Of a DNA stretch of 64,000 bases, positions 19,021 through 27,910 are shown in pieces. Every line of letters begins with the position of its first letter. The first letter of the stretch is position 1. Origin of the DNA: Mucilaginibacter arboris (GTDB taxonomy: Bacteria; Bacteroidota; Bacteroidia; Sphingobacteriales; Sphingobacteriaceae). The position numbers were made by a program, and so were the translations under genes. The notes beneath the pieces are model-generated. The model was not told the DNA's origin and ran no database searches. It saw nothing but the letters and a program-made list of their open reading frames with translations. The DNA lies in contig NZ_WPIK01000003.1 of NCBI RefSeq assembly GCF_009754915.1, forward strand, positions 62,001-126,000. The letters are read 5' to 3'.

Positions 19021-20264
19021 ATAGCGATTGTTTCTTCTACAACTTTTAAAAATTTCAGGCTTTCGGTTTCCCAGTTTAAATCGTTGCGCGCAGCTTTAAA
19101 AGCTTCTTGTTTTGTTTGTAGTAATAAACCTGGTTCGTTAATCAAGCGTTTTAAAATAGCTGTCAATTGTTGTCCGTTTCCTTTTTCGTAACAAAAACCT
19201 AACGCTGGATTTTTATTTATAAATTGTTTTTGTGCTGTTGTATCACTTGCAACAACCGTAAGTCCTGCTTGTAAATAAGTGAATATTTTATTGCTGAGGG
19301 CAACGTTGTTATTGAGGGAAAAGCCAGGTTCAAGCGCAAGTCCAACATCAAATTGTGCAGCAAAAAGTGGTATTTTATCCGGGTTAATGGGTTGATGAAA
19401 AACTATATTAGGCTTATTTGCGAACTGTAATTCCTGAATTATTATATCCAGTTGTTTTCTTGTTTCTTTATCTATAAAACCTAATAAATGCAGTTCAATC
19501 TGTTTATCTTCCAGAAATTTTAATGCGGATAAAACATCCTGCAAACCGCGGTTTAAACCAATAGTTTGCGAAAACCAGAAGAGTTTTAAAGGTTCCGCTG
19601 CTTTAACAGCAGGTAACGATACTTCTTTTACCACAGGAAAAGCATTAAGCACGGTAACAGCTTTTTTTGAAGGGAAAAGCTGCTGATAAAGTGCTGCAAT
19701 AGCTGGGCTGCTGGCTGTTAAATAATCAGTCTTAGGAATGTATTTTTCTTCCAGAAAAGTTTTTAACCGAACATCCATGTGGTACGGATTATTTGTGATT
19801 TCATTTCGGTGAAAATCCTCCGCATCAAAACCACATTTAGCTTTATTTTTTTTAGCTGCGATGACTGCAACCGGCAAAGCTGCCAGGTTATGTGCTATAT
19901 ATAAATCGGCACGTTGCCGCAATGCATCTTTTAACAGTAAGAAAGTGCACCTGCTTAATGACCTTTCTGCAAGCCAGTATTTAAAACCGACCAGCTTAAT
20001 TAATATTTTTACTGCTTTATGCCGAACTCTTGTTATCCAGTATAAAGCTTTATGTGTTTCCGGAGTGCCTCCAATACGAATAGCGTTCCATTTTTTTACA
20101 GGAAGTATTTGTTGATCTATTTCTGTTCCCCAAGCGTTCCAGTACTGGTAAATTACTGTAACCTTATACCCGGATGTTGTTAAAGCATCGGCTTCTTTTA
20201 CCAAACGCGGATTAAGTGCTGGCTGGCCGGACGTGACCAAAACGATATGAAAAGTAGCCTGCAT
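19017..20264 (-). CDS. Glycosyltransferase (GT-B, family 4-like)
   Basis: A 415-residue protein with a GT4-type N-terminus (FHIVLVTSGQPALNPRLVKEADALTTSGY) and a donor domain with LKLFWFSQTIGLNRGLQDVLSAL. In place of E-x7-E it has NNNVALSNKIFTYLQAGLTVVAS, like its downstream neighbour. It starts 3 nt after the stop of the upstream glycosyltransferase and overlaps the next gene by 4 nt. A dispersed motif (19619-19630) encodes VKEV. Confidence 0.8.
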   Translation of the reverse strand: MQATFHIVLVTSGQPALNPRLVKEADALTTSGYKVTVIYQYWNAWGTEIDQQILPVKKWNAIRIGGTPETHKALYWITRVRHKAVKILIKLVGFKYWLAERSLSRCTFLLLKDALRQRADLYIAHNLAALPVAVIAAKKNKAKCGFDAEDFHRNEITNNPYHMDVRLKTFLEEKYIPKTDYLTASSPAIAALYQQLFPSKKAVTVLNAFPVVKEVSLPAVKAAEPLKLFWFSQTIGLNRGLQDVLSALKFLEDKQIELHLLGFIDKETRKQLDIIIQELQFANKPNIVFHQPINPDKIPLFAAQFDVGLALEPGFSLNNNVALSNKIFTYLQAGLTVVASDTTAQKQFINKNPALGFCYEKGNGQQLTAILKRLINEPGLLLQTKQEAFKAARNDLNWETESLKFLKVVEETIAI

Positions 20265-20267
20265 CTT

Positions 20268-21296
20268 TTAATGCGTATTATCAAAAATATTTAAGTATTG
20301 CCGGGCAATAACTTTTATATCAAATTTTGCTTCTGCTCGCTTTTTGCAAATGTAACGGTCAATAAAAACAACTTTATCTACAGCATTAATCATTTCATTT
20401 ATAGTGTTTACGATTAAACCAGTAATACCTTCTTCTATCACTTCAGCAACAGAACCTTTTTTAAAACCAATAACCGGTGTTCCGCAAGCCATTGCTTCAA
20501 TCATTACCAATCCAAAAGGTTCGTTCCATTCGATTGGAAAAAGCAATGCTTTAGCTTTCCTTAAATACTGATTTTTTTGAACGTTATTTAAGGCACCGAG
20601 GTAAATAATCTGTTTGCCATCAATATATGGCTCGATTTCCTGCTTATAATATTGATAGTTATCGAGCGTATCAGGTATATTTCCTCCAATCCATAAAGTA
20701 TGATTGGTTGCTTTTGCAACTTTAATAGCTGTATGTACGCCTTTAATTTTATCTAATCTTCCCAGAAACATTAGTGGTGCTTCTTTTAGCACCTGTTTTT
20801 GTATAAAGTAATCAGAAAAATTGATGGCATTATAAACAGTTCTCCAGTTTCCGGCAACATTTCCGGTAGAAACGCAATAGTTACTACAAGCTGTAAATAT
20901 TAAGTTTTTTGGGTTGAAGGTTGAAATTTTCTGAATCCCATTAGCAGAAACCCCTCTGCCATAAGTCATGATTTTCTTTACTGGATTTTTTAATACCGGA
21001 AGCAAATACAATAAGCGGCCAAAATTATGTATAACATCAAACTGGTTTCTTTTTAAAGTTAAAAGGTACCAGACGTATATTAACTCGCGTATTTTTTGAA
21101 TTTTTGAACGTTTTAAATCATTCCTGCCAAAAGTATAAACCTTTCCACTGATACTTGATTCTGGTCCGGCAAGCAGAGTAACCTGATGTCCCAAACGCTG
21201 GTATTCTTCAGCAAAAAGATAAACCAAGCGCTCATGTCCGCCATAAAATTCTGGTGGCACCGGAATACCTGGATCTGCTATTAACAGAATTTTCAT
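20268..21296 (-). CDS. Glycosyltransferase family 4
   Basis: A 342-residue GT-B enzyme. The acceptor-side loop PPEFYGGHERLVYLFAEEYQRLGH and the donor domain with E-x7-E in EWNEPFGLVMIEAMACGTPV are clear. MFLGRLDKIKGVHTAIKVAK is the typical inter-domain strand. A GCAC-type dispersed motif (20777-20792) encodes VLKEAPLM immediately before this strand. It lies within the minus-strand polysaccharide run. Confidence 0.87.
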   Translation of the reverse strand: MKILLIADPGIPVPPEFYGGHERLVYLFAEEYQRLGHQVTLLAGPESSISGKVYTFGRNDLKRSKIQKIRELIYVWYLLTLKRNQFDVIHNFGRLLYLLPVLKNPVKKIMTYGRGVSANGIQKISTFNPKNLIFTACSNYCVSTGNVAGNWRTVYNAINFSDYFIQKQVLKEAPLMFLGRLDKIKGVHTAIKVAKATNHTLWIGGNIPDTLDNYQYYKQEIEPYIDGKQIIYLGALNNVQKNQYLRKAKALLFPIEWNEPFGLVMIEAMACGTPVIGFKKGSVAEVIEEGITGLIVNTINEMINAVDKVVFIDRYICKKRAEAKFDIKVIARQYLNIFDNTH

Positions 21297-21324
21297 TTAT
21301 ATTTACCTTTAGCTCTACTCGCGC

Positions 21325-22044
21325 TTAACTCCATCTTTTATCAGCACGAAATTCAGCGCTTTCTTTAATAAATAAAAAATCAGATTGGAACAAAGCTTTA
21401 TCTAAAGGCCGACGCATTAATGAGCAAATATCATAAAGTACAAATCCTTTCGTTTGCATAAAGGCCATTACTTCTGCTGCTAACGGGCAGTCTTTGTAAA
21501 TATCTATCATTGATACTTCTAACAGAATAAACTGTGCAAGTTGTATAGTTTGTTCGGCACCTTTTAAAATCTCAAGTTCGAAACCTTGTGTATCAATTTT
21601 AATAAAATCTGGTTGTGCAAAAGGTGTATTTGCAATAAGCTTATCCAGTGTTGTAAGCGTTCTTATTTCAATTTTGGCCCCGGTTTCATTATGCTCTTTT
21701 AACACAGAACTGGCTGTATCGTAAATGTTAAAATTAATTTCTTTTTCTGCCGAACCTAAAAGCGAGATATTAAAATCAAGCTGCTTGTTGGCAACAGTTT
21801 TTTGATTTAATAAGCCCCTTTTGCTTTCCTGGCCTTCAACCATCATTATTTTTGCTTCCGGAAAAACAGTTAAAAAGAGATTTGCCCAGTTGCCTTCATA
21901 AGCACCAATATCTAACACCAATTTGGGTTGATAACCTAATTTTTTTAAACGTTTAAAAGTATATTCCTGATCGGGAACGCCAAGCTTTTCTTTTAGTTTG
22001 TTTTTTAATGTTACAGGAAACAGGCGTTTTAATAGTTGTAGCAT
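21325..22044 (-). CDS. FkbM family methyltransferase
   Basis: A 239-residue SAM-dependent methyltransferase. Motif I is VLDIGAYEGNWANLF near residue 42, followed by MMVEGQESKRG and the FkbM-typical PDFIKIDTQGFELEILKGAEQTI. Such enzymes in polysaccharide loci generally O-methylate sugars, possibly capping chain growth; this is inferred from context. It sits 28 nt upstream of the GT4 gene. Confidence 0.87.
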   Translation of the reverse strand: MLQLLKRLFPVTLKNKLKEKLGVPDQEYTFKRLKKLGYQPKLVLDIGAYEGNWANLFLTVFPEAKIMMVEGQESKRGLLNQKTVANKQLDFNISLLGSAEKEINFNIYDTASSVLKEHNETGAKIEIRTLTTLDKLIANTPFAQPDFIKIDTQGFELEILKGAEQTIQLAQFILLEVSMIDIYKDCPLAAEVMAFMQTKGFVLYDICSLMRRPLDKALFQSDFLFIKESAEFRADKRWS

Positions 22045-22098
22045 AAAAATTAATTAGCAAAGGGTTATTGTAAGTGCTATTATAAAGATCAAGACAAC

Positions 22099-23073
22099 TT
22101 AAAACCCATAACGGATATAACTGATGTAACGCAATATTCGCCAGCCAAAAAACCTGCTTAAAAAAAAACTTATTGGGCCGCCACTGTATTTTCTGCCCGT
22201 ATAATTGCCTGCTTTTGCTTGTAAAATTGCCCTTGCAGATAATTTTTTAAACCGTGGGTAAGCGGAAAGTGCAAAATCCCAATAATGCCTGGCAAAAATG
22301 TTATTAACCAGTTCCTGAGTATCAATTGCTGCAAGATGTTGTTGCTTCAATTCTAAAGCGTTTAATCTGGACTCAAATCCTTCTATGTTTAATTGTGAGG
22401 ATAAACTAATCTTGTTTTGATATTTGCGGTAATAACATAGGGTTTCATTTGTACACACAATTTTACTTGCTGCTAAAACAACACGGCAAAAATATTCACC
22501 ATCATCATCAACCGTTAAGCTTTCGTTCCAAAAACCAGCTTTTTTTATTAATTCCGCCGGAGTAAGCCATGCGTGTAAGGCAATCATTCCTCCCTGGTTA
22601 TTTTCTGCCCCGTAAAGTTTTAGTAAAAATTGGAGAGGGTTGGAATTGCTTTTATAGAAGTTTTTTTCATAGTCTGAAGGTGAAAAGTTTTTGTAAGACT
22701 GCCCGTCCGGAAAGTGGATTACCGGACAAATACCCAGTTGACTGTTACTAAAATTAATTGCTTTTAACTGCTGCTCAATTTTAGTTTCTTCCAAAAGGTC
22801 ATCGGCATCTAAAAACTGGATGTAATCGCCTTTTGCTTCTTTTATCCCCTTATTTCTTGCGGCGCTTGCACCCTGTTTTGCTTGTAAGAAAACTTTTATG
22901 GTTTTAGATTCATAAGATTTAGCAATGCTAAAAGAAGCATCTTCAGAGCCATCATCAATAATTAAAATTTCTTTATTTTCCCACGTTTGTTTTATAGCCG
23001 AAGTAATTGTTTCAGCAATATACTTCTGTGCATTGTAAACCGGAATAATAATGGAAACTAAGGGTTTAGACAT
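22099..23073 (-). CDS. Glycosyltransferase family 2
   Basis: A 324-residue GT-A enzyme with VSIIIPVYNAQKYIAETI, EILIIDDGSEDAS and the DXD-type QFLDADDLLEE, consistent with an inverting nucleotide-sugar transferase at the inner membrane. It carries two copies of the dispersed motif in opposite orientation (22834-22846 and 22929-22941) that encode IKEAK and DASFS, both close to the active-site region. Confidence 0.88.
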   Translation of the reverse strand: MSKPLVSIIIPVYNAQKYIAETITSAIKQTWENKEILIIDDGSEDASFSIAKSYESKTIKVFLQAKQGASAARNKGIKEAKGDYIQFLDADDLLEETKIEQQLKAINFSNSQLGICPVIHFPDGQSYKNFSPSDYEKNFYKSNSNPLQFLLKLYGAENNQGGMIALHAWLTPAELIKKAGFWNESLTVDDDGEYFCRVVLAASKIVCTNETLCYYRKYQNKISLSSQLNIEGFESRLNALELKQQHLAAIDTQELVNNIFARHYWDFALSAYPRFKKLSARAILQAKAGNYTGRKYSGGPISFFLSRFFGWRILRYISYIRYGF

Positions 23074-23123
23074 ATTTTAATTTGCAGGCAATAGTTGTAT
23101 TTTAAATGATTTAAACCGAATAA

Positions 23124-24125
23124 TTAAAGTTGCTGAAACTTTTGTGATAAATGTTGCTGCACCTGTTGGTAAATAGCCAAGTACTTTCGGGCACTAATTT
23201 CTAAGGATAAGTTTTCTGTAATATAACTTCTGGGTGTAAACTTTTTTTCGGATAGAAGCTTTAAAAATAAATTGAGTTTTGATGGAAATTCTTCAATAGA
23301 CTTAAATTTTAACCCGCAACGTTTATCCCAATAAGGGGTAGAGCTTACAGGTTCATATTGAACAGTATGTGGATAATAAGAAGGATCCTCCCAAAAGCTG
23401 CCTTTGTCCCATGCTAAAATAGGTGTATTTGTAGCTAAAATCTGTTGATAAGCCATTCCCTGCGTTTCGTGCTCGCATAGATAAATCACAGCTTTACTTT
23501 GTCTTATTTTTGCACGTAATATTTCATGATTATAAAAACCGTAATTTATTATTTGATAATTAAGCTTCTGTAATTCAAGCGTTTCTAAAATTGGCTTTAA
23601 TAAAATTTGTGTTTTAATTTCCTTATCCCACATAATTTTATTGTAGATTAAAAAATCGAACTCGTTACTTTTCGGTTCAGGAAACCAGTACTTTGTATCA
23701 ATTCCGGCTGGCCAAATGCTTACTTTATCACTATAATACGGATCAAACATGTCTTTCATCCAATTGCCAGGAACCAAAATTTTTTGAACAGAAGGATACT
23801 TTTTAAAAAAAGATGGTTGGTCTGAGGGATGAGAGAAAATACCTGCACCAAACAGAATGGGATTTTTCCATTGATATTTATCAAGCACTTGAGGTTTGCC
23901 GATTATACATGCAATTTCCAAAGGGTTTTTTTTGATAAACTTGTAATCATTAAACCTGTAAGAAACGCCGATTTTATCTAAACCCTTCATTAGCTGCAGT
24001 GCAATCATCATTACACCGCCAGGACGGAATTTTCCACGTAAAACTTTTCTGATTATTTTTCTTGGATACCTATCAAAAGGAAACCATCGATCAGGATCTG
24101 GTTCTTCGTAAAAAATATTTAGCAT
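23124..24125 (-). CDS. Probable GT-B glycosyltransferase
   Basis: A 333-residue protein. The order of blocks (GGVMMIALQLMKGLDKIGV, VPGNWMKDMFDPYY, DFLIYNKIMWDKE, IYLCEHETQGMAYQQILATNTPILAW) follows a GT-B fold with a nucleotide-binding C-terminal half, and the last block replaces the usual E-x7-E. Family 1/4 assignment is tentative. It is part of the minus-strand cluster, 50 nt upstream of the GT2 gene. Confidence 0.7.
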   Translation of the reverse strand: MLNIFYEEPDPDRWFPFDRYPRKIIRKVLRGKFRPGGVMMIALQLMKGLDKIGVSYRFNDYKFIKKNPLEIACIIGKPQVLDKYQWKNPILFGAGIFSHPSDQPSFFKKYPSVQKILVPGNWMKDMFDPYYSDKVSIWPAGIDTKYWFPEPKSNEFDFLIYNKIMWDKEIKTQILLKPILETLELQKLNYQIINYGFYNHEILRAKIRQSKAVIYLCEHETQGMAYQQILATNTPILAWDKGSFWEDPSYYPHTVQYEPVSSTPYWDKRCGLKFKSIEEFPSKLNLFLKLLSEKKFTPRSYITENLSLEISARKYLAIYQQVQQHLSQKFQQL

Positions 24126-24203
24126 GGTTTATTAATTAAGTTATTTGCAGCAATATTTAGTGCGCAAAAAATGGAAATCTGAGTAAAAAACCAAAGGAGG
24201 GGA

Positions 24204-25211
24204 TTACTTGGAATTAAATATTTTAATCCATTGGTTTTTGGTTGAAATTACTTCTTTAGCCATGTTATTGTTTAGCCAAGGTTGCACAACATATTGTAAG
24301 TATAAATCCTGATTTTTATCCAGTTCGATAATCTTATCAATCAAATCAGAAAAATCAGTTTTATTAAAGCTAAGCTTCATTTTAATATTGCGGCCTCGCA
24401 TTTTTAAATGTCTTTTAAAACGGTGATAGGGCGAATGATAAAATTCTGGCCTAATGTCTTCAAAATCCTGCTGGCAATTCTTTTCAACCCAATTAATAAA
24501 AGGGGTTTGATTAAGCTGCAAATATTCCCTTGCATGAATAAAGCTTTTGGTGTTAAAAATATCACCAATGTATGGATCTCCGAGATAAATTGGGATACTT
24601 CCTGCCAACATTGCATCATAAAGTTTTTCTGTTTGATAGCCTGGAAACAAATCATTTTCAAATGCAATAGTAAACTTGTATTGCTGTAAAAAACTTCTTT
24701 TAGCAGTCCATTTATCAGTTTGGTTTAACTGATAAATTTCCGGCATATTGTTCATGGATTTTCCAGGGGCATCTACTTTTTTGTATTTATTTAATGCTTT
24801 AAAAAAGGCTTCCCGGTATGGAACCGGATTAGAATACAGAAAGTTGCAAAACTTACTTTTATTTTTTAAAATGCCTTCTGCATCTGTTATTATTGGTTTT
24901 ACAAGTGACTTTGGATCGAAACCATGCCATTGAATGCGTTTATAATTTTCCTGGTTAATAGTTTCTTCTCTTGAAATGCCAAAAGCATATTCGCAACAGT
25001 TAAAATCAGGTTTTACATTTTCGCAGAAATAACCAATCCGTGTGTAGTTTCCTTTCTGGGGTATATCATTTCCGTATGGGCCAAAAACAATAAAATCAGG
25101 CTGGCTGCTTTCCCTGAAATCAAAAACATCATCTAATTCATTTAAAATTTCTGCTTTGGCAGTTTCAAAATCAAGGCCATTCTGAAATTTTATGTTTACT
25201 GTTTTCAGCAT
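24204..25211 (-). CDS. Glycosyltransferase family 10 (alpha-1,3-fucosyltransferase-like)
   Basis: A 335-residue protein with the GT10 donor-binding signature in KFTIAFENDLFPGYQTEKLYDAMLAGSIPIYLGDP (about residues 180-215), including the conserved FEN and E-K-x-x-x-A pattern. KFCNFLYSNPVPYREAFFKALNKYK upstream is the usual preceding block. GT10 enzymes transfer fucose from GDP-fucose. No GDP-fucose synthesis genes are in the window. Its start overlaps the preceding GT2 gene by 7 nt. Confidence 0.88.
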   Translation of the reverse strand: MLKTVNIKFQNGLDFETAKAEILNELDDVFDFRESSQPDFIVFGPYGNDIPQKGNYTRIGYFCENVKPDFNCCEYAFGISREETINQENYKRIQWHGFDPKSLVKPIITDAEGILKNKSKFCNFLYSNPVPYREAFFKALNKYKKVDAPGKSMNNMPEIYQLNQTDKWTAKRSFLQQYKFTIAFENDLFPGYQTEKLYDAMLAGSIPIYLGDPYIGDIFNTKSFIHAREYLQLNQTPFINWVEKNCQQDFEDIRPEFYHSPYHRFKRHLKMRGRNIKMKLSFNKTDFSDLIDKIIELDKNQDLYLQYVVQPWLNNNMAKEVISTKNQWIKIFNSK

Positions 25212-26110
25212 ATAAAATCAAAGTCGGTTTTCTGGTTTTCATGCTCTAAAATATTATATAATTTGTTGTAAATGCTTTCTAAGTCAGTATATTCATGTAA
25301 AGCGCTGCTATTATTGTTATTTTTAAAAGAAGCATTTTTCTGAACCCACTGTAGTTTTAGTCCGAGAGCAATTTTTAGATTCGACCATATAGAGATTTCC
25401 GCATCATCTCCAGGATACCCGTATTTTACTTTAGCAATCATTGCTTCATATTTTAAAACTCTCCGGGTTGATAAGCTGGTAATATTACCAGGCGTATCAA
25501 CTGTTAATGAATTATAACCAGTGTAGTAGCCTATTTTTGCCTTTAGAAAAGAGCAACGCAGGGAAAACTCCCAATCAATCATTCGAAATTGAGTATCATA
25601 TAAACCGGTAAAACTTAAAGCTTCTTTTCGGATTAGTATATAAACATCACTAAAGGTAAAACACGAAGTTTCGTCTTTTTGCCACTGTAAAAAGTACGAT
25701 AGCCTGCTTGCTTTATTTATTTGTTCAGAATATTGCAGGTTAGTTTGTAAGGTATTGGAAATACAAATATTAATTTCAGGATGTTCAATCATCCAGTTTT
25801 TGCACTTCCTGATGGATGCAAAACAAAAAATATCATCGTCCATAATTTTTTTAATAAACTTTCCGTTTGCAAGTAACATACCTTTATTCCAGGCATGTGC
25901 CTGATTTTGGTCGGGTTCGTTTATATAACAATGAATTTTTTTATCTATGTACAATTGTTTCAGATAAGATGATGTTCCATCGTTGCTATTGCCATTAATG
26001 ACAATTATTTCTTCGTCTGCCAAAAGTTCATTTATCAGCTTTTCTAATGTGATTTTTAGAAAAGGCAGACGGTTGCGTGTTGCAAGTATATAAGAAATAT
26101 TAAATGTCAA
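25205..26110 (-). CDS. Glycosyltransferase family 2
   Basis: A 301-residue GT-A enzyme: ISYILATRNRLPFLKITLEKL, EEIIVINGNSNDGTSSYL, AHAWNKGMLLANGKFIKKIMDDDIF. The acidic DDD takes the DXD position. It overlaps the GT10 gene by 7 nt, indicating coupling. A dispersed motif (25324-25335) encodes NASFK near the C-terminus. Confidence 0.85.
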   Translation of the reverse strand: MTFNISYILATRNRLPFLKITLEKLINELLADEEIIVINGNSNDGTSSYLKQLYIDKKIHCYINEPDQNQAHAWNKGMLLANGKFIKKIMDDDIFCFASIRKCKNWMIEHPEINICISNTLQTNLQYSEQINKASRLSYFLQWQKDETSCFTFSDVYILIRKEALSFTGLYDTQFRMIDWEFSLRCSFLKAKIGYYTGYNSLTVDTPGNITSLSTRRVLKYEAMIAKVKYGYPGDDAEISIWSNLKIALGLKLQWVQKNASFKNNNNSSALHEYTDLESIYNKLYNILEHENQKTDFDFIC

Positions 26111-26127
26111 AATGAAAAAAAGGTTGT

Positions 26128-26139
26128 TAAAAGAAGTAT
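26128..26139. repeat. Dispersed motif between two glycosyltransferase genes
   Basis: TAAAAGAAGTAT lies in the 64-nt gap between the stop of the GT-A gene at 26175 and the start of the GT2 gene at 26110. Confidence 0.65.
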
Positions 26140-26174
26140 TCTTATTCTAAATAAATAAGTTTCTTGTGAAATTT

Positions 26175-27107
26175 TTATCTGTTAAATTTAGAAAAAATCC
26201 AGTATTTAGATTTATAAGGAATATGGATAAGCAACATAATCAAAACTGTAGCTATTCGGGGATGTACATTTTTAGCTTTTAAATTAAGCAAAAAGTGTTG
26301 TGATATATATGGATACTTGTATAAGTTGGCACTTCCAAAATGTACAATTAAAGGTTTCAATTTTCCTTTCGGGTACCAGGAACGATGCAAGGCGGCACCA
26401 GGTTCCGGATTGTTGATTTCGCGGTAACCAGTAAGCACATTTAATTTAGAGGTATGTTGGTCTGTGTACAAATCTGTCATCAGGATACTGTTGTCTGCAA
26501 CGGGGGATTGTTTATGCAATGCCATCGCTATAGAAATCAGGATTTCTTCATTTATCCAATTGTCATGTATCCGCTGAAAACCTAACTGATCATAATCCAA
26601 TGCAATTTCCCTGACTGTCTCAAAGATTTTTGTTGAGCGGGTTGATTTTAAAATATAATAAACACCACCGTTAAAGCGGGCAAGTTTGGTAATGCCAAAT
26701 GTTTTATAAATTGTGGAAGCTTGTTCTTCGCCGCACCAGTCTGCGGCTTTAACCAGGTTGCCTACAACAGAAACATTTTTGCCCTTAAATACATCAAACG
26801 CTGGTTGTAAAGAACTATAGCACAAACAATCTGCATCTATAAATAAAGTATGTTTGGTTTGAAGGTACTGGTCGATGTATAATTTAATTCCGGTGCCCTG
26901 GTCTAAATGTTCTGGTTTGGCTTCAATAATAGAAACACTTTTTTTTAGTGTGGCAGGTAGATCAAATCGCAAATCTGTTACAATATAAAACTTAATTTCA
27001 TTGGAACGTAAAACAGAGCGGGCACAATTTAAAGCAAATTTAACATAATTAACTTTGCTTGTAGCAAAAGTAATTACCGAATAATCTGCTGTAAAAACTG
27101 TTTTCAA
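26175..27107 (-). CDS. Putative GT-A nucleotide-sugar transferase (GT8/GT77-like)
   Basis: A 310-residue protein. VITFATSKVNYVKFALNCARSVLRS followed by HTLFIDADCLCYSSLQPAFD gives a DXD-centred nucleotide-sugar site; RFNGGVYYILKSTRSTKIF and the C-terminal KPLIVHFGSANLYKYPYIS (HFxxxxK) resemble GT8-type retaining enzymes. The family is not certain and the sugar is unknown. It is embedded in the polysaccharide run between two GT2 genes. Confidence 0.7.
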   Translation of the reverse strand: MKTVFTADYSVITFATSKVNYVKFALNCARSVLRSNEIKFYIVTDLRFDLPATLKKSVSIIEAKPEHLDQGTGIKLYIDQYLQTKHTLFIDADCLCYSSLQPAFDVFKGKNVSVVGNLVKAADWCGEEQASTIYKTFGITKLARFNGGVYYILKSTRSTKIFETVREIALDYDQLGFQRIHDNWINEEILISIAMALHKQSPVADNSILMTDLYTDQHTSKLNVLTGYREINNPEPGAALHRSWYPKGKLKPLIVHFGSANLYKYPYISQHFLLNLKAKNVHPRIATVLIMLLIHIPYKSKYWIFSKFNR

Positions 27108-27116
27108 AATGTAATT

Positions 27117-27866
27117 TTATTGAAATGCCTGCTTTAATGTAAAGATCAACTTTTCTGCTTTGTATCTTAAGATACTACGGTGGTGCCATTTATAATTGTA
27201 ATATAGTTGCGGCAGTAAAGTAAGTTTATCATATAATTTTTGATCTGCACCTTTCAAAGATTCGCTGCCCAAATGCCTGATAAAAGAAGTAGGTACCAAG
27301 ACATTCTTTATTTTATATTGCAGCAACAATTGTAAGTAATCATTATCACAATACCAGAAAAGAAGTTTTTCATCCAGCTTTCCTATCGTATCGAAAATTG
27401 TTCTTTTTACAAAAAAACACCATCCTGTAAAAACGCCAAAATAACCCTCGGCAGGTGTTGTATAAGCTGTATATCCTATAGATTGATGATAGTTTCGGCA
27501 ATAAGGAGTAGCGCTTAATATAGTATTATCACCTTCCATAGCTGCTAATATTTCAGAAGCCCAATTTTGATAAAATATCAAATCGTTGTTACATAAACAT
27601 ACAAATTTATTATTTGTGCTTTTTAAACCAATATTAAGATATTTATTAAAGCCAAATTTTCCTTCAGGATAAACAGTTCTTGTGTTATTAAATTGAAACG
27701 GGAACAAGCTTTTTTCAGATTCGATTACAAGTACATCAAACTTAATTTTCGCCGGATTTTCTGATGCAAGCACGGTTGCAATAGTTTGCTCCGTCAAACT
27801 TTTTAAATAACTATTTTTAGCATAACTTAAGATAATAATATCGATATGTACCGGCAATGTCTCCAA
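27117..27866 (-). CDS. Glycosyltransferase family 2
   Basis: A 249-residue GT2-like protein: IDIIILSYAKNSYLKSLTEQTI, FDVLVIESEKS, FVCLCNNDLIFYQNWA (DXD-equivalent NND), and GWCFFVKRTIFDTIGKLDEKLLFWYCDNDYLQLL, the substrate-binding block of rhamnosyl/galactosyltransferase-like GT2 enzymes. It ends 9 nt before the next gene. Substrate unknown. Confidence 0.82.
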   Translation of the reverse strand: METLPVHIDIIILSYAKNSYLKSLTEQTIATVLASENPAKIKFDVLVIESEKSLFPFQFNNTRTVYPEGKFGFNKYLNIGLKSTNNKFVCLCNNDLIFYQNWASEILAAMEGDNTILSATPYCRNYHQSIGYTAYTTPAEGYFGVFTGWCFFVKRTIFDTIGKLDEKLLFWYCDNDYLQLLLQYKIKNVLVPTSFIRHLGSESLKGADQKLYDKLTLLPQLYYNYKWHHRSILRYKAEKLIFTLKQAFQ

Positions 27867-27910
27867 ATTGTTTGTATGCAGAAATATAATATCGGTAAAA
27901 AATTCTGAAC